Below the pieces are notes generated by a model. That model saw nothing but the letters and a program-made list of their open reading frames with translations, did no database searches and was not told the origin of the DNA. The translations under genes and the position numbers were made by a program. Below are positions 23,168 to 32,350 of a DNA stretch of 43,695 bases, in pieces. This stretch comes from Geobacter sp. (GTDB lineage Bacteria > Desulfobacterota > Desulfuromonadia > Geobacterales > Geobacteraceae): NCBI GenBank assembly GCA_016177775.1, contig JACOUQ010000023.1, positions 1-43,695 on the forward strand, written 5' to 3'. Numbering within the stretch: position 1 is the stretch's first letter; every line of letters starts with the position of its first letter.

Positions 23168-24499
23168 ATGAATATCATTGTAGTGGGGCTGTCGCACAAG
23201 ACCGCTTCCGTTGAAATACGGGAAAAGGTCGCCTTCGCCCCCACCCGGATGGAAAAACCGCTCAGGGAACTGGTGGGCCTGGATGACATCGGCGAGGGGC
23301 TCATCGTCTCCACCTGCAACCGCGTCGAGATCTACGCCACCACCCGCGACATCGCCGGCGGCATGGCGCGCATCAAGCGCTTCCTGGCGGACTACCACCA
23401 GATCCCCTACGATGTCCTGGAACCGCACCTCTACTGTCATCACGGCGAGGCAGCCATCCGCCACGTGTTCCGCGTCTCTGCCAGCCTTGACTCCATGGTG
23501 ATCGGCGAGCCCCAGATCCTTGGCCAGATCAAGACCGCCTACGGCTACGCCGCCGAATTCAAGACCTCCGGCATCATCCTCAACCGTTTTCTGCACAAGG
23601 CCTTTTCCGTGGCCAAGCGGGTGCGCACCGAGACGAAGATCGCCTCCTCGGCCGTCTCCGTCTCCTTTGCCGCTGTGGAGCTGGCCAAAAAGATCTTCGG
23701 CGACCTCTCCGACAAAACCGTCATGCTGATCGGCGCCGGCGAGATGTGCGAACTGGCGGCCAAGCATTTCCTGAACAACGGGGTGCGGGGGGTCATGGTC
23801 ACCAACCGGACCTTCGAGCGGGCCGTCAAGCTGGCCGAGGAGTTCGACGGCAAGCCGGTCCAGTTCGAGGACCTGTTCGACCAGCTGCACAAGGCGGACA
23901 TCATCCTCTCATCCACCGGCGCCCCCCACTACATCATCCGCCCCAAGGAAGTGGAGGAGGTCATTCGCCGCCGCAAGCACAAGCCGATGTTCTTCATCGA
24001 CATCGCCGTGCCGCGCGACATCGACCCCAAGGTCAACGACATCGAAAACGCCTATCTCTACGACATGGACGACCTCCAGGGCGTCGTGGCATCCAACCTC
24101 CAGCAGCGCGCCGGCGAGGCCGGCAAGGCCGAGGCGATCATCGAGGAGGAGATCGGCCAGTATTCCAGATGGCTCGCCTCCCTGGAGATAACGCCGACCA
24201 TCGTCGCGCTCCGCAACCGCTTCGAGGAGGTGCGCCGGGCCGAACTGGACAAGACCCTGGCCACATGGAAAGATCTCCCCCAGGGCAGCGAAAAGCGCCT
24301 GGAGGCCCTCACCTCCGCCATCATCAACAAGCTCCTCCATCAGCCCACCAGCACCCTGAAGCAAACCGGGCAGGGGGGGCGGACCGATCTCTACGTAGAT
24401 GCCCTCCGCCAGCTGTTCGACCTTAGCACCGCGCAGCCGGAGGAAGAGTACGCCCCGCTCGAGGATGTCGACGAATCAATCAGTGCCGGCAAGGGCTGA
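23168..24499 (+). CDS. hemA: Glutamyl-tRNA reductase
   Basis: A 443-residue enzyme for the first committed step of haem synthesis by the C5 route: reduction of glutamyl-tRNA to glutamate-1-semialdehyde with NADPH. The catalytic cysteine is in [11 protein letters not shown] (about residue 50). The [13 protein letters not shown] signature follows (about 115), then a Rossmann domain ([17 protein letters not shown], about 185) and a C-terminal dimerisation helix region. Length fits the family. Order with hemC, cobA-hemD and hemB gives a nearly complete route to uroporphyrinogen III; hemL is not in the window. Confidence 0.97.
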   Translation: MNIIVVGLSHKTASVEIREKVAFAPTRMEKPLRELVGLDDIGEGLIVSTCNRVEIYATTRDIAGGMARIKRFLADYHQIPYDVLEPHLYCHHGEAAIRHVFRVSASLDSMVIGEPQILGQIKTAYGYAAEFKTSGIILNRFLHKAFSVAKRVRTETKIASSAVSVSFAAVELAKKIFGDLSDKTVMLIGAGEMCELAAKHFLNNGVRGVMVTNRTFERAVKLAEEFDGKPVQFEDLFDQLHKADIILSSTGAPHYIIRPKEVEEVIRRRKHKPMFFIDIAVPRDIDPKVNDIENAYLYDMDDLQGVVASNLQQRAGEAGKAEAIIEEEIGQYSRWLASLEITPTIVALRNRFEEVRRAELDKTLATWKDLPQGSEKRLEALTSAIINKLLHQPTSTLKQTGQGGRTDLYVDALRQLFDLSTAQPEEEYAPLEDVDESISAGKG

Positions 24500-24547
24500 G
24501 CGCCTGAATATTGCAATACAATTACATTCAAAGGAGAATCGAAATAA

Positions 24548-25504
24548 ATGGCAATGAAACAACTGCGCATAGGGACCCGCGCCAGCCAACTGGCACTCTG
24601 GCAGGCCAACTGGGTCAAGTCCGAACTGGAGAAACGCTACCCCGGCATGGAAGTCTCCCTGATGAAGATCAAGACCATCGGTGACAAGATCCTCGACGTG
24701 CCCCTCGCCCAGGTTGGCGGCAAGGGGCTGTTCGTCAAGGAGATCGAGGAAGCGATGCTCCGGGGCGAGATCGACATCGCCGTCCACAGCATGAAGGACG
24801 TGCCGACCGAATTTCCCGAAGGTCTCGGCCTGCATTGCATCACCGAGCGTGAGGACCCGCGCGACGCGGTGATTTCCCGCGGCGTGAAGTTCGCCGACCT
24901 TCCGCACGGCGCTCGCATCGGCACATCGGCCCTGCGTCGTCAGGCCCAGCTCCTCAAGGCCCGCCCCGACCTGGAGATGGTCATAATCCGCGGCAACGTG
25001 GAGACCCGCATCAACAAGCTGGAAACCGATAACCTCGACGCCGTCATCCTCGCTGCGGCCGGCCTCAAGCGTCTCGGCTTTACAGAAAAGGTGGCCGAAT
25101 ACCTACCGGCCGACTTCTCCATCCCCGCCATCGGCCAGGGTGCCCTCGGCATTGAGTGTCGCCTGGACGACGAAGAGCTGAAATCGACCATCGACTTCTT
25201 CAACCACCCCGACACCGCCCACGCTGTCCGTGCCGAACGTGCCCTTCTCTGGCGCTGCGAAGGCGGCTGCCAGGTTCCCATCGCCGCCCACGGCACCGTC
25301 TCCGGCAATGAACTCAGCCTGGTCGGCTTCGTCGCCTCCGTGGACGGCAGCCGCTCCGTCCGGGGCGAGATCACCGGCCCGGCGGAAGATTGCGAGAAGC
25401 TGGGCATTGCCCTCGCTGAGCAGCTCCTGAAAGACGGCGGCCACGAGATCCTCTCCGAAGTCTACCAGCGGGAAGTGAGCCGGGACAAAGAAATACCAGT
25501 TTAA
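24548..25504 (+). CDS. hemC: Porphobilinogen deaminase
   Basis: A 318-residue cytosolic enzyme that joins four porphobilinogen units into hydroxymethylbilane. The opening RIGTRASQLALWQANWV and the DVPLAQVGGKGLFVKEIEEAML stretch are typical. VHSMKDVPTEFP holds a catalytic aspartate region. The dipyrromethane cofactor would attach to the second cysteine of RCEGGCQVPIAAHG (about residue 240). AAAGGAGAA lies about 11 bases before the ATG. A palindromic repeat element separates it from the next gene. Confidence 0.97.
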   Translation: MAMKQLRIGTRASQLALWQANWVKSELEKRYPGMEVSLMKIKTIGDKILDVPLAQVGGKGLFVKEIEEAMLRGEIDIAVHSMKDVPTEFPEGLGLHCITEREDPRDAVISRGVKFADLPHGARIGTSALRRQAQLLKARPDLEMVIIRGNVETRINKLETDNLDAVILAAAGLKRLGFTEKVAEYLPADFSIPAIGQGALGIECRLDDEELKSTIDFFNHPDTAHAVRAERALLWRCEGGCQVPIAAHGTVSGNELSLVGFVASVDGSRSVRGEITGPAEDCEKLGIALAEQLLKDGGHEILSEVYQREVSRDKEIPV

Positions 25505-25514
25505 CAAAATCCTC

Positions 25515-25586
25515 GTAGGGGCGACGCATGCGTCGCCCTAGGACTTCACCGCCTAAAAAACAGGGCTAGGCATGCCTCGCCCCTAC
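25515..25586. repeat. GTAGGGGCGA-type inverted-repeat element
   Basis: GTAGGGGCGA (25515-25524) and TCGCCCCTAC (25577-25586) are perfect 10-bp terminal inverted repeats. Inside are an 18-bp perfect palindrome GGCGACGCATGCGTCGCC (25520-25537) and a second palindrome AGGCATGCCT. It lies between hemC and cobA-hemD and supplies a misleading in-frame ATG at 25572. A related element is at 37694. Confidence 0.8.
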
Positions 25587-25601
25587 ACATTCCCCTTACC
25601 T

Positions 25602-27137
25602 ATGACTAACTCCCCTAACAAAGGCTTCGTCTACCTGATTGGTGCCGGTCCCGGCGACCCCGGCCTCATCACGGTCAAGGGGCGCGACTGCATTGCCAGG
25701 GCCGACGTCATCCTCTATGACTACCTCGCCAATCAGGGCCTTCTCCAGCATGCCCGCCCCGACGCTGAGCTGATATATGCCGGCAAGGTCGGTGGCGCGC
25801 ATAACAGGGAGCAGTGGCAGATAAACGACCTGCTGGTCGGCAAGGCTCTGGAAGGAAAGGTCGTGGCCCGACTCAAGGGGGGAGATCCCTTTGTTTTCGG
25901 CCGTGGCGGCGAGGAGTGCGAGGAACTGCTCAAAGCCGGCATTCCGTTCGAGATCGTCCCCGGCGTCACCTCCGGCATCGCGGCCCCGGCCTATGCCGGT
26001 ATCCCCTTGACGCACCGCGACTTTACCACCTCCGTGGCATTCGTGACCGGCCATGAACATCCGGAAAAGGAGGCCACTGCCATCGACTGGGAGAAGCTCT
26101 CCCTTGGCAGCGGCACCATCGTGTTCTTCATGGGGATTAAGAACCTCCCCCAGATCACCGAAAACCTCGTGGCCCACGGCCGCTCCCCTGAAACTCCGGT
26201 GGCCCTTGTCCGCTGGGGGACACGGCCGGAGCAGGAAGTTCTCGTAGGCACCCTGGCCGACATCGCGGACAAGGCCAGAAAAAGCCGATTCAAGGCCCCG
26301 GCGATTACGGTTGTGGGCGAAGTGGTGAAGCTGCGGGAGAAACTGCGCTGGTTCGATAACCGCCCCCTGTTCGGGAAAGGTATCCTCGTCACCCGCGCCG
26401 CCGACCAGGCAGGGGAGTTCAGCACCATGCTGGAGATGCTGGGAGCGCACGTTTACGAGTGCCCCACCATCCGTCTCGTCCCCCCGGAATCGACCGTTGA
26501 TCTGGACAACGCCATCAGCCATCTAGCCGACTTCCGCTGGCTGATCTTCACCTCGGTCAATGCGGTGAAATTCTTCTTTTCCCGGCTCCACGCCCTGGGA
26601 CTGGATACCCGCGCCATTGGCCCCTGCCGGGTCTGCGCCGTGGGGCCGAGGACCGCGGCCTCCATCAGGGAATTTGGCATAAATCCGGATCTGGTCCCCG
26701 AGGACTACAAGGCCGAGGGGGTCGTCGCCGCTTTCGGAAAGATGGACATCTCCCAAGCCCGCATCCTGTTCCCCAAGGCAGACAAGGCGCGGGACGTCAT
26801 CCCTGCGGGGCTCACCGCGCTAGGTGCAGAAGTTGTGGCCCCGGTCGCCTACCGGAACATCGTCCCGGAGGCGCTTCCCCAAGAAGCCATGCAGGCGCTG
26901 GAGGAGAAACGCATCAACTGCGTCACCTTTACCTCCTCCTCCACGGTAGAGAACCTGGCCGCCACCCTGGGAGAGAACCGTCTGCTCCACCTGCTGGAAG
27001 GGGTGGCAGTGGCCTCCATCGGCCCCGTCACCTCCAGGACCTGTCGCGAGCTGGGGCTTGATGTGGCAATCGAGCCGAAGGAATATACCCTTGCGGCCCT
27101 GACCGAAGAAATAGTAAGATACTTTGCCAATCACTAG
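25602..27137 (+). CDS. cobA-hemD: Uroporphyrinogen III methyltransferase / synthase fusion
   Basis: A 511-residue bifunctional protein. Residues about 1-245 form an S-adenosylmethionine uroporphyrinogen III methyltransferase, with [18 protein letters not shown], the [13 protein letters not shown] loop and the [20 protein letters not shown] segment, making precorrin-2. Residues about 250-510 form a uroporphyrinogen III synthase (HemD), with [11 protein letters not shown] and [11 protein letters not shown]. One protein therefore closes the ring and diverts it toward sirohaem or B12. I prefer ATG 25602 ([14 protein letters not shown]) because the in-frame ATG at 25572 lies inside a repeat element. 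Neither has a clear ribosome binding site. Confidence 0.94.
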   Translation: MTNSPNKGFVYLIGAGPGDPGLITVKGRDCIARADVILYDYLANQGLLQHARPDAELIYAGKVGGAHNREQWQINDLLVGKALEGKVVARLKGGDPFVFGRGGEECEELLKAGIPFEIVPGVTSGIAAPAYAGIPLTHRDFTTSVAFVTGHEHPEKEATAIDWEKLSLGSGTIVFFMGIKNLPQITENLVAHGRSPETPVALVRWGTRPEQEVLVGTLADIADKARKSRFKAPAITVVGEVVKLREKLRWFDNRPLFGKGILVTRAADQAGEFSTMLEMLGAHVYECPTIRLVPPESTVDLDNAISHLADFRWLIFTSVNAVKFFFSRLHALGLDTRAIGPCRVCAVGPRTAASIREFGINPDLVPEDYKAEGVVAAFGKMDISQARILFPKADKARDVIPAGLTALGAEVVAPVAYRNIVPEALPQEAMQALEEKRINCVTFTSSSTVENLAATLGENRLLHLLEGVAVASIGPVTSRTCRELGLDVAIEPKEYTLAALTEEIVRYFANH

Positions 27138-27184
27138 GATACTTCCCCTCCCCTTTTCCATTTGCCCGAAAGGAGCCATATCCC

Positions 27185-28198
27185 ATGTTCTTCCCCACAT
27201 TCCGCGCCCGCAGAATCAGAAGCAAAGAGGTCTTCCGCCGCATGGTCCGCGAAACCTCCCTCTCGGTCGATGACCTGATCTACCCGATGTTCTCAGCCTT
27301 CGGCAAGGGGATCAGGAAGGAAATTTCCTCCATGCCGGGTATCTACCAGCAATCCATCGAGAACATCGTCGAGGAGGCCCAGGAGTTGTACGAACTGGGG
27401 GTCCCGGCGGTGATCCTCTTCGGCATACCCGAGAAGAAGGACGCAGTAGGGAGCGACGCCTATTCGGAGACCGGCATCATCCAGGAGACCATCCGCGCGC
27501 TGAAGAAACAGGTGCCGGGGCTGGCGGTCATCACCGACGTCTGCATGTGCGAGTATACCGACCACGGCCACTGCGGCATCATCAAGGATGGTGACGTGGA
27601 CAACGACTCCACCCTGGAGCTTCTGGCCAAGGAGGCGCTCTCCCACGCCCTGGCCGGCGCCGACATGGTGGCGCCGTCGGACATGATGGACGGCCGGGTC
27701 GCCGCAATCCGCGAGATCCTGGACGAAAACGGCTTCAACAATATCCCGGTCATGAGCTACGCCGTGAAGTACGCCTCCGGCTATTACGGCCCGTTCCGCG
27801 AGGCTGCCGAATCCACCCCCCAGTTCGGCGACCGCCGCTCCTACCAGATGGACCCGGCAAACCGGCTGGAGGCGGTGCGCGAGGCGCAGATGGACGTGGA
27901 GGAGGGGGCGGACATCATCATGGTGAAGCCTGGCCTTCCCTATCTGGACATCGTCCGCGAGATGAGAAACGAGTTCAATCTGCCCGTGGCGGTCTACAAC
28001 GTCTCCGGCGAGTACAGCATGATCAAGGCCGCCGGCAAGATGGGGTGGATCGATGAGGACCGGGTTATCATGGAAACCATGCTATCCTTCAAGCGGGCCG
28101 GCGCGGACCTCATTCTCACCTACCACGCCAAGGAAGTGGCAAAGCTCCTGCACAAGGGGTATGAGATATCACGGGCGAGCCGCTGCGGCTGTCCGTAA
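27185..28198 (+). CDS. hemB: Porphobilinogen synthase (delta-aminolevulinate dehydratase)
   Basis: A 337-residue enzyme that condenses two 5-aminolevulinates. The metal loop [12 protein letters not shown] (about residues 119-130) has three cysteines, marking the zinc-dependent type. Schiff-base lysines are in MSYAVKYAS (about 200) and in [12 protein letters not shown] (about 250). AAAGGAG lies before the ATG. It is the last gene of the tetrapyrrole cluster and is followed by a terminator. Confidence 0.97.
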   Translation: MFFPTFRARRIRSKEVFRRMVRETSLSVDDLIYPMFSAFGKGIRKEISSMPGIYQQSIENIVEEAQELYELGVPAVILFGIPEKKDAVGSDAYSETGIIQETIRALKKQVPGLAVITDVCMCEYTDHGHCGIIKDGDVDNDSTLELLAKEALSHALAGADMVAPSDMMDGRVAAIREILDENGFNNIPVMSYAVKYASGYYGPFREAAESTPQFGDRRSYQMDPANRLEAVREAQMDVEEGADIIMVKPGLPYLDIVREMRNEFNLPVAVYNVSGEYSMIKAAGKMGWIDEDRVIMETMLSFKRAGADLILTYHAKEVAKLLHKGYEISRASRCGCP

Positions 28199-28223
28199 CA
28201 GCGAGCCATAACACGCAAATCCG

Positions 28224-28246
28224 GAGCGGCCTTGGCCGCTCTTTTT
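28224..28246 (+). terminator. Rho-independent terminator after hemB
   Basis: GAGCGGC and GCCGCTC form a 7-bp GC-rich stem with a CTTG loop, followed by five Ts. It closes the tetrapyrrole operon. Confidence 0.8.
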
Positions 28247-28284
28247 CATTTCTGAATACGGGTAAATCCGATGGAGGCCGATCC

Positions 28285-28701
28285 ATGAAGACATACCGCA
28301 AGGAACTATGGTTCGAGACCAGGCAGCGCCGAGAGCTGATCAACATCTCCGGGCACGTCGCGGAGTGCCTGCGGGAGAGCGGCATCCGGGAGGGGCTGCT
28401 GCTCTGCAACGCCATGCACATCACTGCCAGTGTGTTCATCAACGACGATGAATCAGGCCTGCATCAGGACATCGAGGAGTGGCTGGAAGGGCTCGCGCCG
28501 GAGAAGCCCCACTCCCGCTACCGGCACAACGGTTATGAGGATAACGCTGACGCCCACCTGAAGCGGACCATCATGGGGCGGGAGGTGGTGGTTGCCGTGA
28601 CCGGGGGGAAGCTGGATCTGGGGCCGTGGGAACAGATCTTCTACGGCGAGTTCGACGGCAAGCGGCGCAAGCGGGTGCTCGTGAAGATTATTGGGGAATA
28701 G
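28285..28701 (+). CDS. YjbQ-family protein
   Basis: A 138-residue protein of the YjbQ/UPF0047 family. The signature is visible as [22 protein letters not shown] near residues 33-55, then [16 protein letters not shown] and [13 protein letters not shown]. Members are small trimers with a metal site; some show weak thiamine-phosphate synthase activity, but the true role is uncertain. GGAGG lies upstream of the ATG. The nuclease-helicase gene starts four bases after its stop, so the two are likely co-transcribed. Confidence 0.9.
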   Translation: MKTYRKELWFETRQRRELINISGHVAECLRESGIREGLLLCNAMHITASVFINDDESGLHQDIEEWLEGLAPEKPHSRYRHNGYEDNADAHLKRTIMGREVVVAVTGGKLDLGPWEQIFYGEFDGKRRKRVLVKIIGE

Positions 28702-28705
28702 TGGG

Positions 28706-31126
28706 ATGAATTCCGTCACTATCCCGCTGCGGGACTTTGCCCTGCCATCACCGCGCACCGGCAGCATCGAGGCCCATTCGGGGTATGGTCGCTCGGCTGC
28801 GGAAGGACAGGAGATCCATGTCCGGGTGCAGCGGAAACGGGCGAAGTCGGACCCCGCCTACCAGCCCGAGGTGCCCATCAGTTCCGGCTTCGATCGGGAG
28901 GGGTTCCGGTTCGTGATCGAGGGGCGGATGGACGGGATATTCCGGCACGATCAGCCCAAGATTGAGGAGATCAAGACCGGTTTCAATGTCCGAGAGCTGT
29001 CCCGAAGGCTCGCGGACAACCCGATGGAGCACCCCTACTGCCTGCAGCTCCTGTCCTACGGCTACTTCTACTTTCGCGAGCACGGCGTAGTTCCCGCGCT
29101 CTCCTTCCATCTCGTCTCGTCCCGCAACGCAGAGTCCATTGATCTGGAGCTTCCCCTCGATCTCCCCTTATACGAAAAATGGCTGGAGTTGCGGCTTGAC
29201 GAGCTGGTCGCGGAGGCGAAAAGCGCGGAGAAGCGCGCCGCCAGGCGCCGGAAGATTGCCAGCAATTTCGCCTTCCCCTTCGGAAACCCACGTCCCGGCC
29301 AAGTCGAGTTGATGCGCGAGATAGAAGAGGGGATGGGAGAGGGGCGCCCCATGCTTGTCCAGGCGCCGACCGGTCTCGGGAAGACGGTCGGGGTCCTCTA
29401 TCCGGTGCTGAAGGAGGCATTGGGGCGGGGCCAAAGAGTGGTCTACGTCACCCCCAAGAACAGCCAGCACTCGGTGGCTGAGGATGCCGTAACCCGCTTC
29501 CGGGAGGTGGGCTCCAACATCAAATCCCTCTCCATCACCGCCAAGGGAAAGATCTGCCTTAAGGACGAGCCGCTCTGCACACCCGAATACTGCGAGTTTG
29601 CCCGGGATTACTACGCCAAGGTCCATGAAAACGGCATACTCGATATCCTGGCCAAAAAGAGAAAACTGAAGGCCCGCACATTTCGCGAGCTGGGGGAAAA
29701 ATACCAGGTCTGCCCGTTCGAGTTGCAGCTCGACATTGCCCCTGAGGCCGACGTGGTCATCTGCGACTACAACTACGTCTTCGCCCCCTGCTCGGCGCTG
29801 CGCCGGGTGACGAAGTTCGGGATCGACCAGACCGGAAAGCAGAACCTGGTGATCGACGAGGCCCACAACCTTCCGGCCCGGACCATGGACTACTACTCGC
29901 CGGAGCTCTCAACTGTCGTGCTGGAAAAGATGCGGGACGGGATGGGAAGCCTCCCCGGCAGATTCCGCCGTGAGGCGGAGGAGCTTCTCGACGGCTGCAT
30001 CAATGTGGTGGTATCCTGCCGCGGCGGCGAGGGGTCGAAGCCGATGCGGATCGACCCGCCGCTGGAGGGCTTCCTGGAGCAGGATGCACGGCTGCGCGCC
30101 TTCCTAACCCGCTACCTCGAATCAGACACGGAGATTGGGCACGAGGACGTTGTCCTGCGCCTCACTTTCTACTGGTCCGAATTTGCGGCGGCCCTGGAGT
30201 ACGCGACGGATTCCGACAGGCGGGAGTTCTTCACCACTTTTCATCCCCACCCGACCGGCGGCAGGGTGAAGATCACCTGCTGCGACGCCTCGGCGATGCT
30301 CGAGGATTGCTATGGCGAGTACGGGCAGGTGGTGGCGTTCTCGGCAACGCTCAAGCCGTTCGATTACTACGCGAGGCTCTCCGGCCTCGATCCGGGCAGG
30401 GTGCGGACCGCGGAGTTCCAATCCCCTTTCCCGAAGGAGCGGCGCAAGCTCCTGATCATCCCCCAGATCTCCACCAGGTACGCCCATCGCGAGCGGAACT
30501 ACGCCAGGATCGCCGATGCCGTCCAGCGAATGGCAGCGCTGCGCCACGGTAACTATTTCATCTTCCTCCCGAGCTTCGAGTTCCTGGAGAGGGTGGCCGC
30601 GCTCTTCCTTCCCCCCGATGGGTTCACGGTGCTGCGGCAGGAGCGGAACATGAAGGCCACCCAGGTGGAGGCGATCCTGGAACATCTCCGCAGCAAAAGC
30701 GTTCCCACCATCGTTTTCGCGGTGCAGGGAGGTTCCTTTTCCGAGGGGGTGGACTACGCCGGGGAGATGGTGATCGGCGCCTTCGTGGTTGGTCCGCCAC
30801 TTCCCAGCTACGATCTGGAACGGGAGCTGATGCGGGGGTATTACCAGCGGGAGTACGGCGCCGGGTTCGACTACGCCTACACCATCCCAGCAATGGCCAA
30901 GGCGATACAGGCAGCCGGGCGGGTGATCCGCTCCGAGACCGACCGGGGGCTGATCGTCCTGATGGACGGCAGATTCACGGAGCAGGGGTACAGCCGGACG
31001 ATGCCGGCCGACTGGTTCGAGACTGACGTGGCGGAGCTGGTTTCCGGCAGCATCCTGCGGGAGGTGGCCGAATTCTGGAGCATGACCGAGGATTTAGGCC
31101 TGAAAATCCCGGTGCAAAGAAATTAA
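28706..31126 (+). CDS. PD-(D/E)XK nuclease fused to an XPD/DinG-type helicase
   Basis: An 806-residue predicted DNA-processing enzyme. The N-terminal 160 residues carry a RecB/Cas4-like nuclease pattern: Asp76 in EGRMDGIF, Glu88 and Lys90 in KIEEIKT, and Gln114 to Tyr118 in QLLSYGYFY. The rest is an iron-sulfur superfamily 2 helicase. Walker A is APTGLGKT (220-227), the cluster cysteines are probably 284, 291, 296 and 336, and the DEAH box is 384-387. GSFSEGVDYAGE and QAAGRVIRSETDRG form the C-terminal helicase motifs. The fusion suggests unwinding coupled to cutting, in repair or against foreign DNA. ATG 28706 is chosen over a TTG at 28691, which overlaps the yjbQ end. No other repair or phage gene is adjacent. 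Confidence 0.85.
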   Translation: MNSVTIPLRDFALPSPRTGSIEAHSGYGRSAAEGQEIHVRVQRKRAKSDPAYQPEVPISSGFDREGFRFVIEGRMDGIFRHDQPKIEEIKTGFNVRELSRRLADNPMEHPYCLQLLSYGYFYFREHGVVPALSFHLVSSRNAESIDLELPLDLPLYEKWLELRLDELVAEAKSAEKRAARRRKIASNFAFPFGNPRPGQVELMREIEEGMGEGRPMLVQAPTGLGKTVGVLYPVLKEALGRGQRVVYVTPKNSQHSVAEDAVTRFREVGSNIKSLSITAKGKICLKDEPLCTPEYCEFARDYYAKVHENGILDILAKKRKLKARTFRELGEKYQVCPFELQLDIAPEADVVICDYNYVFAPCSALRRVTKFGIDQTGKQNLVIDEAHNLPARTMDYYSPELSTVVLEKMRDGMGSLPGRFRREAEELLDGCINVVVSCRGGEGSKPMRIDPPLEGFLEQDARLRAFLTRYLESDTEIGHEDVVLRLTFYWSEFAAALEYATDSDRREFFTTFHPHPTGGRVKITCCDASAMLEDCYGEYGQVVAFSATLKPFDYYARLSGLDPGRVRTAEFQSPFPKERRKLLIIPQISTRYAHRERNYARIADAVQRMAALRHGNYFIFLPSFEFLERVAALFLPPDGFTVLRQERNMKATQVEAILEHLRSKSVPTIVFAVQGGSFSEGVDYAGEMVIGAFVVGPPLPSYDLERELMRGYYQREYGAGFDYAYTIPAMAKAIQAAGRVIRSETDRGLIVLMDGRFTEQGYSRTMPADWFETDVAELVSGSILREVAEFWSMTEDLGLKIPVQRN

Positions 31127-31184
31127 ACCTTTTGGTTGAATCTGCTTCACCTTTATGATTTGATTTATCTGAGCTGATGAGCAA

Positions 31185-31274
31185 GTCCCCCTTTAAAAAA
31201 GGGGGATTTAGGGGGATTTGCCGTTGCCTTTGATAACCAAATCCCCCCCTGCCCCCCTTTTATAAAGGGGGGAA
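31185..31274. repeat. C-run/G-run palindromic element before pdxA
   Basis: The left part GTCCCCCTTTAAAAAAGGGGGATTT is itself a hairpin (given here in short: CCCCCTTT, A-run, GGGGGA). The right part ATCCCCCCCTGCCCCCC, TTTTATAAA, GGGGGG mirrors it. The whole 90 bp can pair end to end. It fills most of the 200-bp gap between the helicase gene and pdxA and is the longest example of this repeat style here. Confidence 0.8.
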
Positions 31275-31337
31275 CCAAGCTGGTTCCGATATTAGATTTA
31301 AATGCTAGACAGATCGTACCATTAGGTGACTAAAGAC

Positions 31338-32339
31338 ATGAAAAAACCGCTCATAGTTGTAACAATGGGTGACCCGTGTGGCATCGGGCCGGAGATCATC
31401 GTTAAGGCACTGGCGCAGCCGGAGCTGTGCGGCGACTGCCGGGTGCTGGTGCTGGGGGACCGGGGGGCAATGGAGCGGGGGATGGCGGTTGCCGATGTCC
31501 CCCTGCGCCTGGAACTGCTTCGGGAAGGGGCCCCGCCCGATGAGCCGGCCTCCGGCGTCGTTTATCTTCGCACCGTCTCCGACCTCGCCTCCCGGGACAT
31601 GGAGTTCGGAAAGCCGACCGTAGCTAGCGGCGAGGCGATGTTTCACTACATAACCGAAGCGGCGCGTATGTGCCTTGCCGGTGAGGCGGCCGGAATGGCC
31701 ACCGCCCCCATCAACAAGGAGGCCATGAATAGGGCCGGCCATGACTATCCCGGGCATACGGAGCTTCTTGCAGAGTTGACCGAAACGCCCGAATTTGTCA
31801 TGATGCTCGCCGGCGACCGGCTCCGCGTGACTCTGGTGACGATTCACGAGGCGCTCGCCAAGGTGCCGGGACTGCTGACCATGGAGAAGGTCCTCTCCAC
31901 CATCAGGATCACCCACCGGGACGTGGAGCGCTACTTCCGACGTAATCCCCGGATTGCGGTTCTGGCGCTCAACCCCCACTGCGGCGAGGGGGGGATGTTC
32001 GGAGACGAGGAAGATCGGGTAATCAGACCAGCGGTGGAAGCGGCGCAGCGCGAGGGGATCGATGCCGTAGGTCCGCAGTCTGCTGATACCCTGTTTCACT
32101 TTGCCGCAAAGGGGGAGTACGACGCCGTGGTCTGCATGTACCACGACCAGGGGTTGATCCCGCTGAAGCTCCTCCATTTTGATGACGGAGTCAATGTCAC
32201 CCTGGGGCTCCCGATCATCCGCACTTCCGTGGATCACGGCACGGCCTACAACCTGGCCGGCACCGGGAGGGCATCGGAGACGAGCATGCTTGCGGCCATC
32301 AGGATGGCGGCGGGGATGGCCGCGGTCAGAGAGTCCTGA
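31338..32339 (+). CDS. pdxA: 4-hydroxythreonine-4-phosphate dehydrogenase
   Basis: A 333-residue NAD-dependent enzyme of pyridoxal phosphate synthesis by the DXP-dependent route. Typical segments are VTMGDPCGIGPEII at the start, TAPINKEAMNRAGHDYPGHTE (about 120-140, first metal histidine), ALNPHCGEGGMFG and MYHDQGLIPLK (further metal histidines). HGTAYNLAGTGRA lies near the end. I start at ATG 31338 with AGGTGA upstream; a GTG at 31326 would add four residues. The nitrilase-like gene follows after 11 bases. Confidence 0.95.
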   Translation: MKKPLIVVTMGDPCGIGPEIIVKALAQPELCGDCRVLVLGDRGAMERGMAVADVPLRLELLREGAPPDEPASGVVYLRTVSDLASRDMEFGKPTVASGEAMFHYITEAARMCLAGEAAGMATAPINKEAMNRAGHDYPGHTELLAELTETPEFVMMLAGDRLRVTLVTIHEALAKVPGLLTMEKVLSTIRITHRDVERYFRRNPRIAVLALNPHCGEGGMFGDEEDRVIRPAVEAAQREGIDAVGPQSADTLFHFAAKGEYDAVVCMYHDQGLIPLKLLHFDDGVNVTLGLPIIRTSVDHGTAYNLAGTGRASETSMLAAIRMAAGMAAVRES

Positions 32340-32350
32340 GGGGATCACGC

